Source: Flavobacteriales bacterium (GTDB lineage: Bacteria > Bacteroidota > Bacteroidia > Flavobacteriales_C > GCA-002722245). From it: DNA of 64,000 nucleotides. The first letter of the stretch is position 1, and each line of letters opens with the position of its first letter. This document shows positions 44,625 to 54,076 of this stretch, piece after piece. A model generated the notes under the pieces. That model was not told where the DNA came from and did not search any database. It saw only the letters and a list, made by a program, of their open reading frames with translations. Location of the stretch: the NCBI GenBank assembly GCA_947444925.1, contig CANFBW010000011.1, positions 1 through 64,000 on the forward strand, given 5' to 3'. Both the position numbers and the translations under genes were made by a program.

Positions 44625-46946
44625 TTGAACAAAAGAAAAACATATCTGTACAGCACAATACTGTTAGTTCTCGCGCTATGCTCTGCTTGTAGATCTACCC
44701 GATTTGTGCCTGAAGAAAAATTTATGCTTCAGAAAAACGAAGTGAAAATTACTGGACATTATAATTTTGACGCTGATGAATTAACTTCATATATCAAGCA
44801 AAAACCCAACGACGCAATTCTCTTTGGAACTTGGAAATTCTACTTAACAGCTTATAATTTCTTGCACAAAAAGAAAGATGACCGCGAAGATTTTCAAATG
44901 GAGAAACACCATTTATTTACTCGCATCCGTTTAAAATCAAGTGAGGCAGTTGGCGAAGCACCAGTGATCCTTGATTCTGCCAAGATCCCTTATTCGATCA
45001 AACAAATGCAAATTTATTTGCAAAACAAAGGCTACTACCGTAGCAAGATGCATAGCGAAATCAACTACGGAAAAAACAAAAAAGCCACTGTTCTATACCA
45101 CATTACTTTGAATGAACCCTTCACCATCAACGAAGTGAAAATTATAACAGAAGACCCATTCATAAGTTCAAGCTATGGCGAATTCGCTAAAAGCTCTAAT
45201 TTAAAAGAAGGGAAACTGTTTGATGTAGGAGCACTTGATCTCGAAAGAACCCGATTGACCGAGCTTTATCAAAACGAAGGCTTATTTGATTTTAATGAGT
45301 ATTTCATTCACTATCGCGTTGACACAACGATTGGCGCTAACAAAGTCAATATTGTATTAATTATCGACAATCCAGTTGAAAAATACAATGCTAACGACTC
45401 CAGTATTAGCTCTACACACAAAAGATACATCATCAGAGACATCAGCATTCAAACCGACTTTATACCCACCAATCCCAACCTACCGTCTCAACACTCAATT
45501 GTCGTCGATGACATGTATACTTTTAAATACCGAGACACGCTACATTATAAAACTACTCCCATTTTAAAAGCGATCTATTTCAAGAAAGGAGATTTCTATA
45601 AAATCAAAAATCACAACCACACCTACAATCAGCTAACTGAATTGGGGATTTTCAATTTTATCAAGATTGATTACAAAAGAATTGAAAACGACAGTATTCC
45701 CAAAATGGATGTACTTATAAAACTAAGCGCAAAGAAAAAATATTCAATTAGCCTTGAAGGACAAGGCACCTTCAGAGAAGGTTTTGGGGGTGGCGGCATC
45801 GCTGTATTTAAAACCAAAAATCCGTTTAAAGGGCTTGAACAAATTGAGTTCAGATTGCGTGCTTTTGCAGAATCTGTAAAAAACACGGCAACCGACAGCC
45901 GTATTATCGGTACAGATATTGGTCCCCAAGTTTCGATCAAAATCCCCAGCCTTTTGTTTTTTCCACGCTTATCAAAAAGCTTATGGAGCGAAGCCTACCC
46001 TAAAACGATATTGTCAGCCTCTTTCAATTATCAAAACAGACAGGAATACCGCCGTTGGATATACTCTTTTAGCAACACCTATGAGATGAATGAATCAAGC
46101 TGGAAAACACACAAACTTTCCATTCCCGACATCAGTTTATCATACATTGATAAAAACTCTTCAATATTGAGTAGTCTAGATTCACTGAGTCCCCGATTGG
46201 CATTCTCTTTTCAAAACTACGTGAACGCAGGAATCAAATATTCCTATATTTTCAACGGTGTGCTGAAAAAAGAAAAAAATCCAATCTTGCTAATGGCCAA
46301 TATTAACATCACCGGACTGCTCGGTTCGCTATTGAATTATACTGGTTTTTTTGAAAAAGACTCCTCTGGCGCACAATTAGTGGGCAGCATGAGATATTCT
46401 AAATTTGTAAAAGTAGATGGCGACTACCGTAAATATTTCAATTTGCACAAGGAAGAACAAATTATATTTAGATCGTATGCAGGATTTGCACTCCCATTTG
46501 GCCGTGGAGACATTGCCGTACCTTTTGACAAGTTGTTTTTTAGCGGAGGCGCCAATGGTATACGCGGATGGAAAGTGAGAAACCTTGGTCCAGGTTCGTC
46601 GCGCGACACCACAGCAATAGCCAACATAGATAAATTAGGGGAAATTAAATTGGAGCTCAATGGCGAATACCGTTTTAGAATCAGCAGCATGGTCAAAGGT
46701 GCAGTTTTCACAGATGTTGGAAATGTATGGCGATTGCAAGACCGTGACGACAAAGCTGTATTTCACCTCAATCGTTTTTATAAAGAATTGGCTGTTGCAG
46801 GAGGACTTGGTTTGCGTTTTGACCTCAGCTTTTTAATCGCACGTCTTGACGTTGGTTGGCCCTTACACAAACCATATATGGGTGACACTTGGGAATTTAA
46901 GTTAAGTGAAGCTGAATTCAATGTTGGAATCGGCTACCCTTTCTAG
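44625..46946 (+). CDS. tamL: TamL-like lipidated Omp85 (BamA/TamA family) protein
   Basis: A 773-residue protein reading from a TTG start at 44625 into a lipoprotein signal peptide with lipobox LCSAC (Cys near residue 22). POTRA-like domains follow (about 30-400), then an Omp85 barrel (about 410-773). The barrel shows the Omp85 loop-6 motif as IRGW near residue 648, FTDVGNVW after it, and a final strand ending in Phe (VGIGYPF). Lipidated TamA homologues of Bacteroidota are called TamL and are thought to work with TamB in outer-membrane protein assembly or lipid transport. tamB is often adjacent but is absent here: the next gene is accD. Confidence 0.85.
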   Translation: MNKRKTYLYSTILLVLALCSACRSTRFVPEEKFMLQKNEVKITGHYNFDADELTSYIKQKPNDAILFGTWKFYLTAYNFLHKKKDDREDFQMEKHHLFTRIRLKSSEAVGEAPVILDSAKIPYSIKQMQIYLQNKGYYRSKMHSEINYGKNKKATVLYHITLNEPFTINEVKIITEDPFISSSYGEFAKSSNLKEGKLFDVGALDLERTRLTELYQNEGLFDFNEYFIHYRVDTTIGANKVNIVLIIDNPVEKYNANDSSISSTHKRYIIRDISIQTDFIPTNPNLPSQHSIVVDDMYTFKYRDTLHYKTTPILKAIYFKKGDFYKIKNHNHTYNQLTELGIFNFIKIDYKRIENDSIPKMDVLIKLSAKKKYSISLEGQGTFREGFGGGGIAVFKTKNPFKGLEQIEFRLRAFAESVKNTATDSRIIGTDIGPQVSIKIPSLLFFPRLSKSLWSEAYPKTILSASFNYQNRQEYRRWIYSFSNTYEMNESSWKTHKLSIPDISLSYIDKNSSILSSLDSLSPRLAFSFQNYVNAGIKYSYIFNGVLKKEKNPILLMANINITGLLGSLLNYTGFFEKDSSGAQLVGSMRYSKFVKVDGDYRKYFNLHKEEQIIFRSYAGFALPFGRGDIAVPFDKLFFSGGANGIRGWKVRNLGPGSSRDTTAIANIDKLGEIKLELNGEYRFRISSMVKGAVFTDVGNVWRLQDRDDKAVFHLNRFYKELAVAGGLGLRFDLSFLIARLDVGWPLHKPYMGDTWEFKLSEAEFNVGIGYPF

Positions 46947-46996
46947 TTATTTGCGCTAAACTTAAGCGTGAAATCAAATTTTCAAAGTCTTTTTAT

Positions 46997-47004
46997 TACA
47001 TTTG
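46997..47004 (+). promoter_or_regulatory. -7 promoter element for accD
   Basis: TACATTTG matches the Bacteroidota -7 consensus TAnnTTTG exactly and lies 37 bases upstream of the accD ATG. The expected -33 TTTG is not clear at the right distance, so the call is tentative. Confidence 0.4.
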
Positions 47005-47041
47005 CCATCTGAAATTTGATAGTCCATATAAATTGTAACGA

Positions 47042-47887
47042 ATGGGATGGTTTAAAAGGATAAAAGAAGGTATCAAGACACCAACACAAGGGAAAAAGGA
47101 AACCCCAGAAGGTTTGTGGTACCAGTGTCCAAAATGCGGAAAAGTAGTTGCTTCTGAAGATCACAAAGAAACTTTGTGGGTGTGCGAAGGATGCAGTCAT
47201 CATGAGAGAATTAATGCAAAGGAATATTTCCATGTTATTTTCGACAACGACAAATACACAGAAATAGCTCCCAATATCTATTCTGGAGATCCTTTGAACT
47301 TCACTGACACTAAGAAGTACGTTACTCGTTTGGAAGATTCCATTTTAAAAACGGGAGTAAATGATGCCGCCACTTCTGCATTTGGCAAAATTGAAGGCAT
47401 TGATATTGTTGTTGTTGCAATGAACTTCAATTTTATTGGAGGTTCTATGGGATCAGTTGTGGGCGAGAAGATATCGAGAGCAATTGATCATTCATTAAAA
47501 TACCATAAACCACTAATTATTATTTCTAAATCTGGTGGAGCGCGAATGATGGAAGCAGCATTTTCATTAATGCAAATGGCAAAAACATCAGCCAAATTAA
47601 CTTTGCTGGCAAAGCAAAAAATACCCTACATCTCTTTAATGACAGACCCCACTACAGGTGGAGTTACCGCTTCGTTCGCAATGTTAGGAGACGTAAACAT
47701 AGCAGAACCAGGAGCACTAATTGGATTTGCTGGTCCGAGAGTCGTTAAAGAAACCATCAAAAAAGATTTACCTAAAGGATTTCAAACATCAGAATTTGTT
47801 TTAGATCATGGTTTTTTAGACTACATCGTAGAACGCAAGAATTTAAAAGCGAAAATCGCACAAACAATAAGATTATTCCTAAATTAA
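47042..47887 (+). CDS. accD: acetyl-CoA carboxylase carboxyltransferase subunit beta
   Basis: A 281-residue subunit of acetyl-CoA carboxylase that, with AccA, transfers CO2 from biotin to acetyl-CoA to make malonyl-CoA for fatty-acid synthesis. An N-terminal four-Cys zinc finger (YQCPKCGKVV ... WVCEGCSHH, residues about 27-53) is diagnostic. The crotonase-like carboxyltransferase core has IISKSGGARMMEAAFSLMQM near 160 and PTTGGVTASFAMLGD near 200. Length is normal. It is followed after 11 bp by the aldolase gene on the same strand. Confidence 0.95.
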   Translation: MGWFKRIKEGIKTPTQGKKETPEGLWYQCPKCGKVVASEDHKETLWVCEGCSHHERINAKEYFHVIFDNDKYTEIAPNIYSGDPLNFTDTKKYVTRLEDSILKTGVNDAATSAFGKIEGIDIVVVAMNFNFIGGSMGSVVGEKISRAIDHSLKYHKPLIIISKSGGARMMEAAFSLMQMAKTSAKLTLLAKQKIPYISLMTDPTTGGVTASFAMLGDVNIAEPGALIGFAGPRVVKETIKKDLPKGFQTSEFVLDHGFLDYIVERKNLKAKIAQTIRLFLN

Positions 47888-47898
47888 ATCCCTAAAAA

Positions 47899-48975
47899 AT
47901 GAGTGAAACAGCTACACAAATCAAACCAGGTGTAATAACTGGCGAAGGCGTTCAACAACTCTTTCAGTTGGCTAAAGCGAAAAAATTTGCGCTTCCTGCC
48001 GTAAACGTTACAGGATCGAATACGATCAATGCTGTTTTGGAAACTGCAGTTGCAGCAAACGGACCAGTAATCATCCAATTCTCTAACGGCGGAGCTGCTT
48101 TCACAGCAGGTAAAGGCTTGAAAAATGATGGCGAACGCGCTGCCATTGCAGGCGCTGTTTCAGGAGCTCATCACGTTTGGCAAATGGCTGAGCTGTATGG
48201 CGCTAGAGTTATTTTACACACCGACCACTGCGCAAAAAAATTATTGCCATGGATGGACGGCATGTTGACCGCAGGTGAAGCTTTTTACAAAGCCAACGGC
48301 GTTCCTCTCTTCTCTTCTCATATGATCGACCTTTCTGAAGAGCCTTTGCATGAAAATATTGAAATCTGCAAAAGATATTTAGACAGAATGTCAAAAATGG
48401 GCATGACCTTAGAAATTGAATTGGGTGTAACTGGTGGTGAAGAAGATGGCGTTGACAATTCTGACATTGACAGTTCTAAATTATACACACAACCTGAAGA
48501 AGTTGCATACGCATACGAGGAATTGAAAAAAGTTAGCGATCGTTTCACCATTGCTGCAGCTTTTGGAAATGTTCATGGTGTATACAAACCAGGAAACGTG
48601 AAATTGACTCCGAAAATATTAGACAATTCGCAAAAATACATCGAGAAAAAATTCAACACAGGACCTAATCCCGTTGATTTTGTATTCCACGGTGGATCTG
48701 GCTCAACAGTTGAAGAAATTCGCGAGGCGATCTCGTATGGAGCTATCAAAATGAACATCGACACAGACTTGCAATGGGCGTTCTGGGATGGTATCAGAAA
48801 ATTCTACGAAGCAAAGAAAGGCTATTTACAAGGCCAAATTGGAAACCCTGAAGGCGAAGATGCTCCTAACAAAAAATACTACGATCCACGTGTTTGGATG
48901 CGTAAAGCTGAGGAGTCGTTGAAAGAAAGACTAACGCAATCTTTCCAAGATTTGAATAACATAAATACATTGTAG
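47899..48975 (+). CDS. fbaA: class II fructose-bisphosphate aldolase
   Basis: A 358-residue zinc-dependent aldolase of glycolysis and gluconeogenesis (fructose-1,6-bisphosphate to DHAP and glyceraldehyde-3-phosphate). Length and motifs fit the E. coli FbaA (class IIA) type: LPAVNVTGSNTINAVLETA, the metal and catalytic residues in LHTDHCAKKLLPW, FGNVHGVYKPGN, FHGGSGSTVEEI and MNIDTDLQWAFWDGI. The strong codon regularity fits a highly expressed gene. A Rho-independent terminator follows. Confidence 0.94.
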   Translation: MSETATQIKPGVITGEGVQQLFQLAKAKKFALPAVNVTGSNTINAVLETAVAANGPVIIQFSNGGAAFTAGKGLKNDGERAAIAGAVSGAHHVWQMAELYGARVILHTDHCAKKLLPWMDGMLTAGEAFYKANGVPLFSSHMIDLSEEPLHENIEICKRYLDRMSKMGMTLEIELGVTGGEEDGVDNSDIDSSKLYTQPEEVAYAYEELKKVSDRFTIAAAFGNVHGVYKPGNVKLTPKILDNSQKYIEKKFNTGPNPVDFVFHGGSGSTVEEIREAISYGAIKMNIDTDLQWAFWDGIRKFYEAKKGYLQGQIGNPEGEDAPNKKYYDPRVWMRKAEESLKERLTQSFQDLNNINTL

Positions 48976-48988
48976 TAATATTCCATCA

Positions 48989-49026
48989 AAAAAAAAGGAT
49001 CGTCTTATGACGGTCCTTTTTTTTTT
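48989..49026 (+). terminator. Rho-independent terminator of fbaA
   Basis: An 8-bp stem (GGATCGTC with GACGGTCC, loop TTAT) flanked by an A-run and a ten-base T-run, 21 bases after the aldolase stop. Confidence 0.88.
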
Positions 49027-49100
49027 GCAACAACTTTTCCTTTGTCACATTATTTGCGCAACAGTTCTTTACATGAGAACAATAGATTAAGCTGAATGGT

Positions 49101-49135
49101 ATAAAAACAAAAAAGCCCTCGATTATTCGAGGGCT
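49101..49135 (-). terminator. Rho-independent terminator of the cold-shock gene
   Basis: On the minus strand a perfect 9-bp stem (AGCCCTCGA with TCGAGGGCT, loop ATAA) is followed by a T-rich tract. It lies 22 bases after the stop of the cold-shock gene. Confidence 0.85.
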
Positions 49136-49157
49136 CTTTCATTTAATGATGACTGGG

Positions 49158-49349
49158 TTACGCCAATTTAACGTTTACAGCATTCGGGCCTTTTTTGCCG
49201 TCTTGAACTTCAAAAGTTACATTGTCATTATCACGGATTTTATCTTTCAAACCTGATACATGAACAAATACTTCTTGTCCACTTCCGTCTACTTTGATAA
49301 ATCCAAAACCTTTAGTTTCGTTAAAAAATTTTACTACTCCGTTTTCCAT
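49158..49349 (-). CDS. cold-shock domain protein
   Basis: A 63-residue CspA-family OB-fold protein that binds single-stranded RNA and acts as an RNA chaperone. Both RNA-binding motifs are present: RNP1 as KGFGFIKV (residues about 13-20) and RNP2 as VFVHVS (about 27-32). It ends GPNAVNVKLA. It is monocistronic, with its own terminator, and a 5' region rich in A and T. The family name does not prove cold induction. Confidence 0.93.
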   Translation of the reverse strand: MENGVVKFFNETKGFGFIKVDGSGQEVFVHVSGLKDKIRDNDNVTFEVQDGKKGPNAVNVKLA

Positions 49350-49515
49350 TGTTGATATTATTAATTGTTATTATGGTGCTAAAGTAGTCATTTCCAACAG
49401 AAAGTAAAAATAAATTTACTTTTTGTTTTATAAATTGTTAATTACTTACTTACTTTTCTCCGCTTCACTATGCCTTTTGGCTATAATTATTATCTTAGCA
49501 AACTCAATAAAAACG

Positions 49516-50475
49516 ATGACTACGTACTTAATTACCGGTTGCGCCGGCTTCATAGGGTCTCACCTTGCAGAAAAACTTCTTTTGGAGGGAAATAAGGTTG
49601 TTGGTATTGACAATTTTGATCCTTTTTACGCAAGAGAGATCAAAGAAAAGAATTTAGACTTTGCGCTCAGAGATAAAAACTTCAGCTTCTACGAAGTAGA
49701 CCTAAAGAATGCTGAAGAAATGCAAAATATCAGTCAAAAAATCGATATTGTGATCCATTTAGCGGCAAAAGCAGGCGTACTTCCTTCAATAAAAGATCCT
49801 ATTTCTTACATCAACGACAATATCTTGGTGACACAAAATATTTTAAACTACTGTCAAGAAAATAGTATATCAAAGTTTATTTTTGCTTCATCCTCCTCCA
49901 TTTATGGCAACAACAAAAGCGTGCCTTTTTCTGAAGACGATCGTGTAGACGAACCTATTTCTGTTTATGCAGCATCCAAAAAATCATGTGAGTTACTGAA
50001 TTACACCGCACATCATCTGTATAAAATGGATGTGGTGAACTTACGCTTTTTCACCGTTTTTGGTCCTAGACAACGTCCAGATCTTGCTATTCATAAATTC
50101 GTAAAACTCATTGATACCGATCAGCAAATCAATATGTATGGCGATGGGTCAACAGGACGTGATTATACTTATATTCAAGATACCGTTCAAGGCATCGTAG
50201 CCGCAAGTAAATATGTCTTACAAAACAATAAAATTTACGAAATCGTAAATCTTGGTAATCATCAGCCAATAAAGTTGACCCAACTGATTGAAACAATAGA
50301 AAAAGTGCTCCATAAAAAGGCCAACATAAAAAAAATGCCCATGCAACCAGGAGACGTCGATCTTACTTTTGCTAACATTGAAAAAGCAAAAACACTCTTC
50401 TCTTATGCTCCATCCACTTCCTTTGAAGAAGGTGTTTCCCAATTTGTAAAATGGTACAATGGTCAAAAATCCTAG
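49516..50475 (+). CDS. NAD-dependent sugar-nucleotide epimerase (UDP-glucuronate 4-epimerase-like)
   Basis: A 319-residue extended SDR. The nucleotide loop is GCAGFIGSHLAEKL at the N-terminus, followed by GIDNFDPFYAREIKEKNL, which resembles UDP-glucuronate/galacturonate epimerases of capsule clusters. The catalytic residues lie in FASSSSIYG and VYAASKK (Tyr and Lys). RFFTVFGPRQRPDLAIHKF and the YGDGSTGRDYTYI loop complete the family pattern. I chose the ATG at 49516; the longer frame from 49423 adds a spurious hydrophobic leader. It overlaps the next glycosyltransferase gene by 17 bp, so they are co-transcribed and probably share one glycan pathway. Confidence 0.88.
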   Translation: MTTYLITGCAGFIGSHLAEKLLLEGNKVVGIDNFDPFYAREIKEKNLDFALRDKNFSFYEVDLKNAEEMQNISQKIDIVIHLAAKAGVLPSIKDPISYINDNILVTQNILNYCQENSISKFIFASSSSIYGNNKSVPFSEDDRVDEPISVYAASKKSCELLNYTAHHLYKMDVVNLRFFTVFGPRQRPDLAIHKFVKLIDTDQQINMYGDGSTGRDYTYIQDTVQGIVAASKYVLQNNKIYEIVNLGNHQPIKLTQLIETIEKVLHKKANIKKMPMQPGDVDLTFANIEKAKTLFSYAPSTSFEEGVSQFVKWYNGQKS

Positions 50476-51658
50476 AATACTTTATTTAGCATATGATGGA
50501 CTAACTGAGCCATTAGGACAGTCGCAAATACTGGCCTACCTTTCTAGAATTAATCGCGAAAGCGGATTCGAAATAAGTATTATCAGTTTCGAAAAAACAG
50601 AAGGCTTTGCCGCCAATGAAGGTCGGGTTCGAGAGATCCTAAGCACCACAAGTATTCAATGGCATCCGTTGGTATACCACAAATCACCTCCTGTATTGTC
50701 TACCATTACCGACTTGCGAGCAGGGTGGAAGAAAATAAAAGAACTCTACAAGAAAGAGCCCTTCGATATTGTGCACTGTAGAAGCTACATCTCGGCATTG
50801 CTCGGTCAAAAAGCGAAAAAAAAATACGGCAGCAAATTCATCTTCGATATGCGAGGATGGTGGCCTGACGAAAAAAAAGAAAGTGGTTTGTGGGGAAATC
50901 CGATTTTCAAACCTATCTATCGCTATTTTAAAGAAAAAGAAAGACAATACTTTGCCCAATCAGATTTTACGGTTTCACTCACTTACGCTGGACAAAAAGA
51001 AATAGTAGAACGATTTCACAAAGAAAAATCGAAAGTAGGTGTTATCCCAACCTGCGTTGATTTTGATGTTTTCAAACCGTTCAGCCAGGAAACCCGAGAC
51101 AAAGTTAGACTTGATTTCAATATTCCTTCAAATGCTTTTGTTGTAATATACAGCGGATCCATTGGCGCCAATTATCCTCCAAAAGACATTCTTAAACTTT
51201 ACCAAAGCATTACTGCCGCAAGTGAAAAACACTTAATAATTCTTTCGCGTAAAGACCATTCCCTAATTCTGAATGCAGCTGCAGAATTAGGAGTTACTGA
51301 AAAAATTCATTTTGCAAGTGCCACTTACAATAATGTCCATCAATACTTGCACGCAGCTGATTTAGGAATCATATTGTATAAACTTGCTTTTTCCACCATA
51401 GGTCGAAGTCCAACAAAACTTGGAGAATACTGGGCTTGCGGAATTCCTGCTGTTTCGATTAAAGGAATTGGCGACCTGGATTTTATACAAGAGAAGTTCA
51501 AAGGAGTAGGATTGCAACTTGTTGATCCTACCTTTGAAAGCTCGAGCGATTCAGTGTATTGCGACAAAGAAATTTTAAGGAAAAATTCAATTGAATATTT
51601 CGACATCAAAAATGGAGTATCCTTCTATACAGGTGTATACAAAGCCATTTTAGCCTAA
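50459..51658 (+). CDS. GT4-family glycosyltransferase
   Basis: A 399-residue GT-B fold enzyme. The N-terminal domain opens with PRILYLAYDGLTEPLGQSQI, the glycine-rich opening of GT4 enzymes, and contains FDIVHCRSYISALLG. The C-terminal domain has VVIYSGSIGANYPPKDIL, then LGIILY and SPTKLGEYWACGIPA, the donor-binding region where GT4 enzymes carry the E-x7-E-like motif. Donor and acceptor are unknown. It is coupled to the epimerase gene and converges on a multi-pass membrane protein gene, with overlapping stop codons. Confidence 0.87.
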   Translation: MVKNPRILYLAYDGLTEPLGQSQILAYLSRINRESGFEISIISFEKTEGFAANEGRVREILSTTSIQWHPLVYHKSPPVLSTITDLRAGWKKIKELYKKEPFDIVHCRSYISALLGQKAKKKYGSKFIFDMRGWWPDEKKESGLWGNPIFKPIYRYFKEKERQYFAQSDFTVSLTYAGQKEIVERFHKEKSKVGVIPTCVDFDVFKPFSQETRDKVRLDFNIPSNAFVVIYSGSIGANYPPKDILKLYQSITAASEKHLIILSRKDHSLILNAAAELGVTEKIHFASATYNNVHQYLHAADLGIILYKLAFSTIGRSPTKLGEYWACGIPAVSIKGIGDLDFIQEKFKGVGLQLVDPTFESSSDSVYCDKEILRKNSIEYFDIKNGVSFYTGVYKAILA

Positions 51659-53055
51659 GAGACAAATGTTGGTGAAACTATTTCTTCTTTCTTTTCAACG
51701 GGTATCTTTTTGTAGTTACTAAGAATGTATACCATCGAAAGATAAAAAGGCATTAAAGGAATTTTATAGCGCACCAACGCCCCGAAATTTGCCGTAGTTA
51801 AACCAACTGAAAATGCGAAGAAAAGAGAAAAAACAAAGGAAAAAAACAACAGTGGATTTTTCAACAACACTCCTTGAAGGTTTAATAACTTAATTCTAAA
51901 AAGCGCCATTAGTGTAAAAACCAAAACGACTAAAGACTCCAAAGCAGACATCAAAATAAATGGATTATCGGCCTCCCAAACAAAGGGACGAAACAAAGTG
52001 GTAGCAATGGCTATAGGCGCCTTCACAGCAATTCCAGCAACTGTTGGCTCAAACGAACCTATATCAAATCGATGCCCACCATAATAATCCTGTTTTAAGT
52101 CATTTTGAACCACAACAGCTTCATCCATTACTTTATCTACAGAATATTGACCTGTATTGTCTGAAAAAGTATTTAAACTCAACACAACCAGTCCCCCTGC
52201 TAAGGCTAATAAAATCGGAAAAATCAGAGCTCTAAATACCACTGATTTAATTTTTACCAAGTAATTTGATAAAACCCAACATCCCATTCCAATCAAAAAT
52301 GCATTAAAGATATACGGCTTAATCGAAATAATTAAAAAACTTGAAACAATGCACCAAATTACCGCTCTAATTAAATTTTCTTTCTTCATCACCGCATGAA
52401 AATAAAACACCAACAAACACAATGCCCCCAAAGTAATGGGGTCTTTTAATATTCCCGAACCCCAAAAGACCACGGACGGTATATAAAGAACAGTATAACT
52501 CAATTGCCTTTTGAAAATAGGATAATACAAAATAAAAAGCTTATACACCTTCCACAAGGCCAAATAACAAAATAGTGATACAATAAATCCTGCTGCAAAA
52601 ATAGATCCTCCCGCAGCTACCAATAACAATCCAGCAATTCGAACCACAAACATCGCCCTCTCATCTCCTTTAAAAACGAAATAATCTAAACCCAACTGTC
52701 GCACACGAAAATACTGCTTATAAAGTTTTATTATTCCATCCTCCTCCATACCATTGAATATGAAATCAAAAAACAAAGAAGGTTCGTCCCAAAACAAACT
52801 GCGCATAATATCACCATCATGAAAATACGAGATAGTATCACCACCTTTATAATAAAACATGTAAACTAAAGGAAGCATAATTGATGAAAGTATTTTTAAT
52901 TTTAGTCCATTAAAAAATAACTTTTTTGACATTTCATCTTCATTCTTAATAATTCCCCTACACAAAAAAACAGCTATTAACAGGAAAAGCAGAAACATAA
53001 TAATTTCCACCTCCCAGTAAATTTTTACACGAATTCCATGTTCTCCTATTTCCAT
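51655..53055 (-). CDS. multi-pass membrane protein, possible polysaccharide polymerase
   Basis: A 466-residue protein with about 10 hydrophobic helices and a large extracytoplasmic loop (about 290-350). Signature-like stretches are YKGGDTISYFHDGD, IPSVVFWGSGILKDPI and SIKPYIFNAFLIG. The layout resembles Wzy/EpsG-type polymerases or GT-C enzymes, and the neighbours (epimerase, GT4) support a glycan role, but I cannot assign a family. The start may instead be Met20 at 52998, giving a leader-free first helix. It begins 9 bp after the rlmH stop on the same strand. Confidence 0.6.
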   Translation of the reverse strand: MEIGEHGIRVKIYWEVEIIMFLLFLLIAVFLCRGIIKNEDEMSKKLFFNGLKLKILSSIMLPLVYMFYYKGGDTISYFHDGDIMRSLFWDEPSLFFDFIFNGMEEDGIIKLYKQYFRVRQLGLDYFVFKGDERAMFVVRIAGLLLVAAGGSIFAAGFIVSLFCYLALWKVYKLFILYYPIFKRQLSYTVLYIPSVVFWGSGILKDPITLGALCLLVFYFHAVMKKENLIRAVIWCIVSSFLIISIKPYIFNAFLIGMGCWVLSNYLVKIKSVVFRALIFPILLALAGGLVVLSLNTFSDNTGQYSVDKVMDEAVVVQNDLKQDYYGGHRFDIGSFEPTVAGIAVKAPIAIATTLFRPFVWEADNPFILMSALESLVVLVFTLMALFRIKLLNLQGVLLKNPLLFFSFVFSLFFAFSVGLTTANFGALVRYKIPLMPFYLSMVYILSNYKKIPVEKKEEIVSPTFVS

Positions 53056-53064
53056 AAACTTTTT

Positions 53065-53535
53065 CTAGTGATGGTATTTTTCATTTGCCAGAATAGTAAA
53101 AACGCGATACAGCTGCTCAACAAAAAGTAATCTCACCATTTGATGAGTGAAAGTCATTTTTGAGATTGCTATCTTATTTTTTACATAATTTTTCACCTGA
53201 TCGCTAAATCCATATGCACCGCCAATAACAAAAGCAATCTCCTTTTTTCCACTTAGTGTTTGTTTTTTAATAAAACCAGCAAAATCAATCGATGAATACT
53301 CATTGCCTTTCTCATCCAACAAGAACAGATGAGTTTGATTCATTCCATCAAAATAATCAAGCAACAATTTACCCTCATGCTCCCTCATCGACTCCATATC
53401 GTGACCCTTTACCTTTAAATTCAATGTCACAATCTCCACCGAGCAATAATGATTTACGCGCTTGATGTATTCATCAATCATTTCCTGCAACTCTTTCTTT
53501 TGAGTTTTTCCTATTTCAATAATTTTAATTTTCAT
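53065..53535 (-). CDS. rlmH: 23S rRNA (pseudouridine1915-N3)-methyltransferase
   Basis: A 156-residue SPOUT enzyme that methylates pseudouridine 1915 in helix 69 of 23S rRNA. Diagnostic stretches are LDEKGNEYSSIDFAGFI, FVIGGAYGFSDQVK (SAM-binding knot) and the C-terminal THQMVRLLFVEQLYRVFTIL ending KYHH, nearly invariant in the family. Length is exact. The upstream region is shared with the divergent DUF4783 gene. Confidence 0.95.
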   Translation of the reverse strand: MKIKIIEIGKTQKKELQEMIDEYIKRVNHYCSVEIVTLNLKVKGHDMESMREHEGKLLLDYFDGMNQTHLFLLDEKGNEYSSIDFAGFIKKQTLSGKKEIAFVIGGAYGFSDQVKNYVKNKIAISKMTFTHQMVRLLFVEQLYRVFTILANEKYHH

Positions 53536-53692
53536 TTCTCAGCGCTGATAAAAGTAGTCAAAAATGACCTTTTAATCCGCCTTTGATGTATTTTTGTAAA
53601 AAATCATTAGGTTTGACAACTTTAACTTTTTTGGTTTGGTTTTTGCAAACACATTAGAAGATCACTAATTAAGTAATGAAACAGCAATAAAA

Positions 53693-54076
53693 ATGAAAGG
53701 AATCATCAGTATTTTCTTAGCGAGTTTGTTGTTTAGCGCACCAGGAGTTAAAGACAACATTAATAGCGCCATTAAATCTGGAAACAGTCAGGCTGTAGCC
53801 CAATATTTCAACACCAGCATAGACTTATCCATACTCGATCAAGAAAATGTTTGCAGTAAAGCGCAGGCCGAAATCATTGTACGCGACTTCTTTGCCAAGC
53901 ACAAACCAAGCAGTTTTAAAATTGAACACGAAGGCAATGCACAAGACGGCAGCACATACATGATCGTGAAAATCGTAACTGCAAGTGGCAATTATCGAAT
54001 TTATTACCTTTTAAAACAGAGCGCAAATCAATTGCTCATACACAAATTTAGAATCGACACAGATAGTGATGAATAG
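53693..54076 (+). CDS. DUF4783 domain protein
   Basis: A 127-residue exported protein (signal peptide about 1-17). It opens with INSAIKSGNSQAVAQYFNTSIDLSI, the N-terminal helix-strand pattern of DUF4783 proteins (an NTF2-like fold, Bacteroidota only as far as I know), followed by AEIIVRDFFAKHKPSSF and YMIVKIVTASGNYRIYYLLK. The cone-shaped NTF2 fold suggests ligand binding, but no function is established. It overlaps nadC by 11 bp and is often found beside nadC in this phylum. A possible -7 element (TATTTTTG) lies near 53589. Confidence 0.85.
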   Translation: MKGIISIFLASLLFSAPGVKDNINSAIKSGNSQAVAQYFNTSIDLSILDQENVCSKAQAEIIVRDFFAKHKPSSFKIEHEGNAQDGSTYMIVKIVTASGNYRIYYLLKQSANQLLIHKFRIDTDSDE

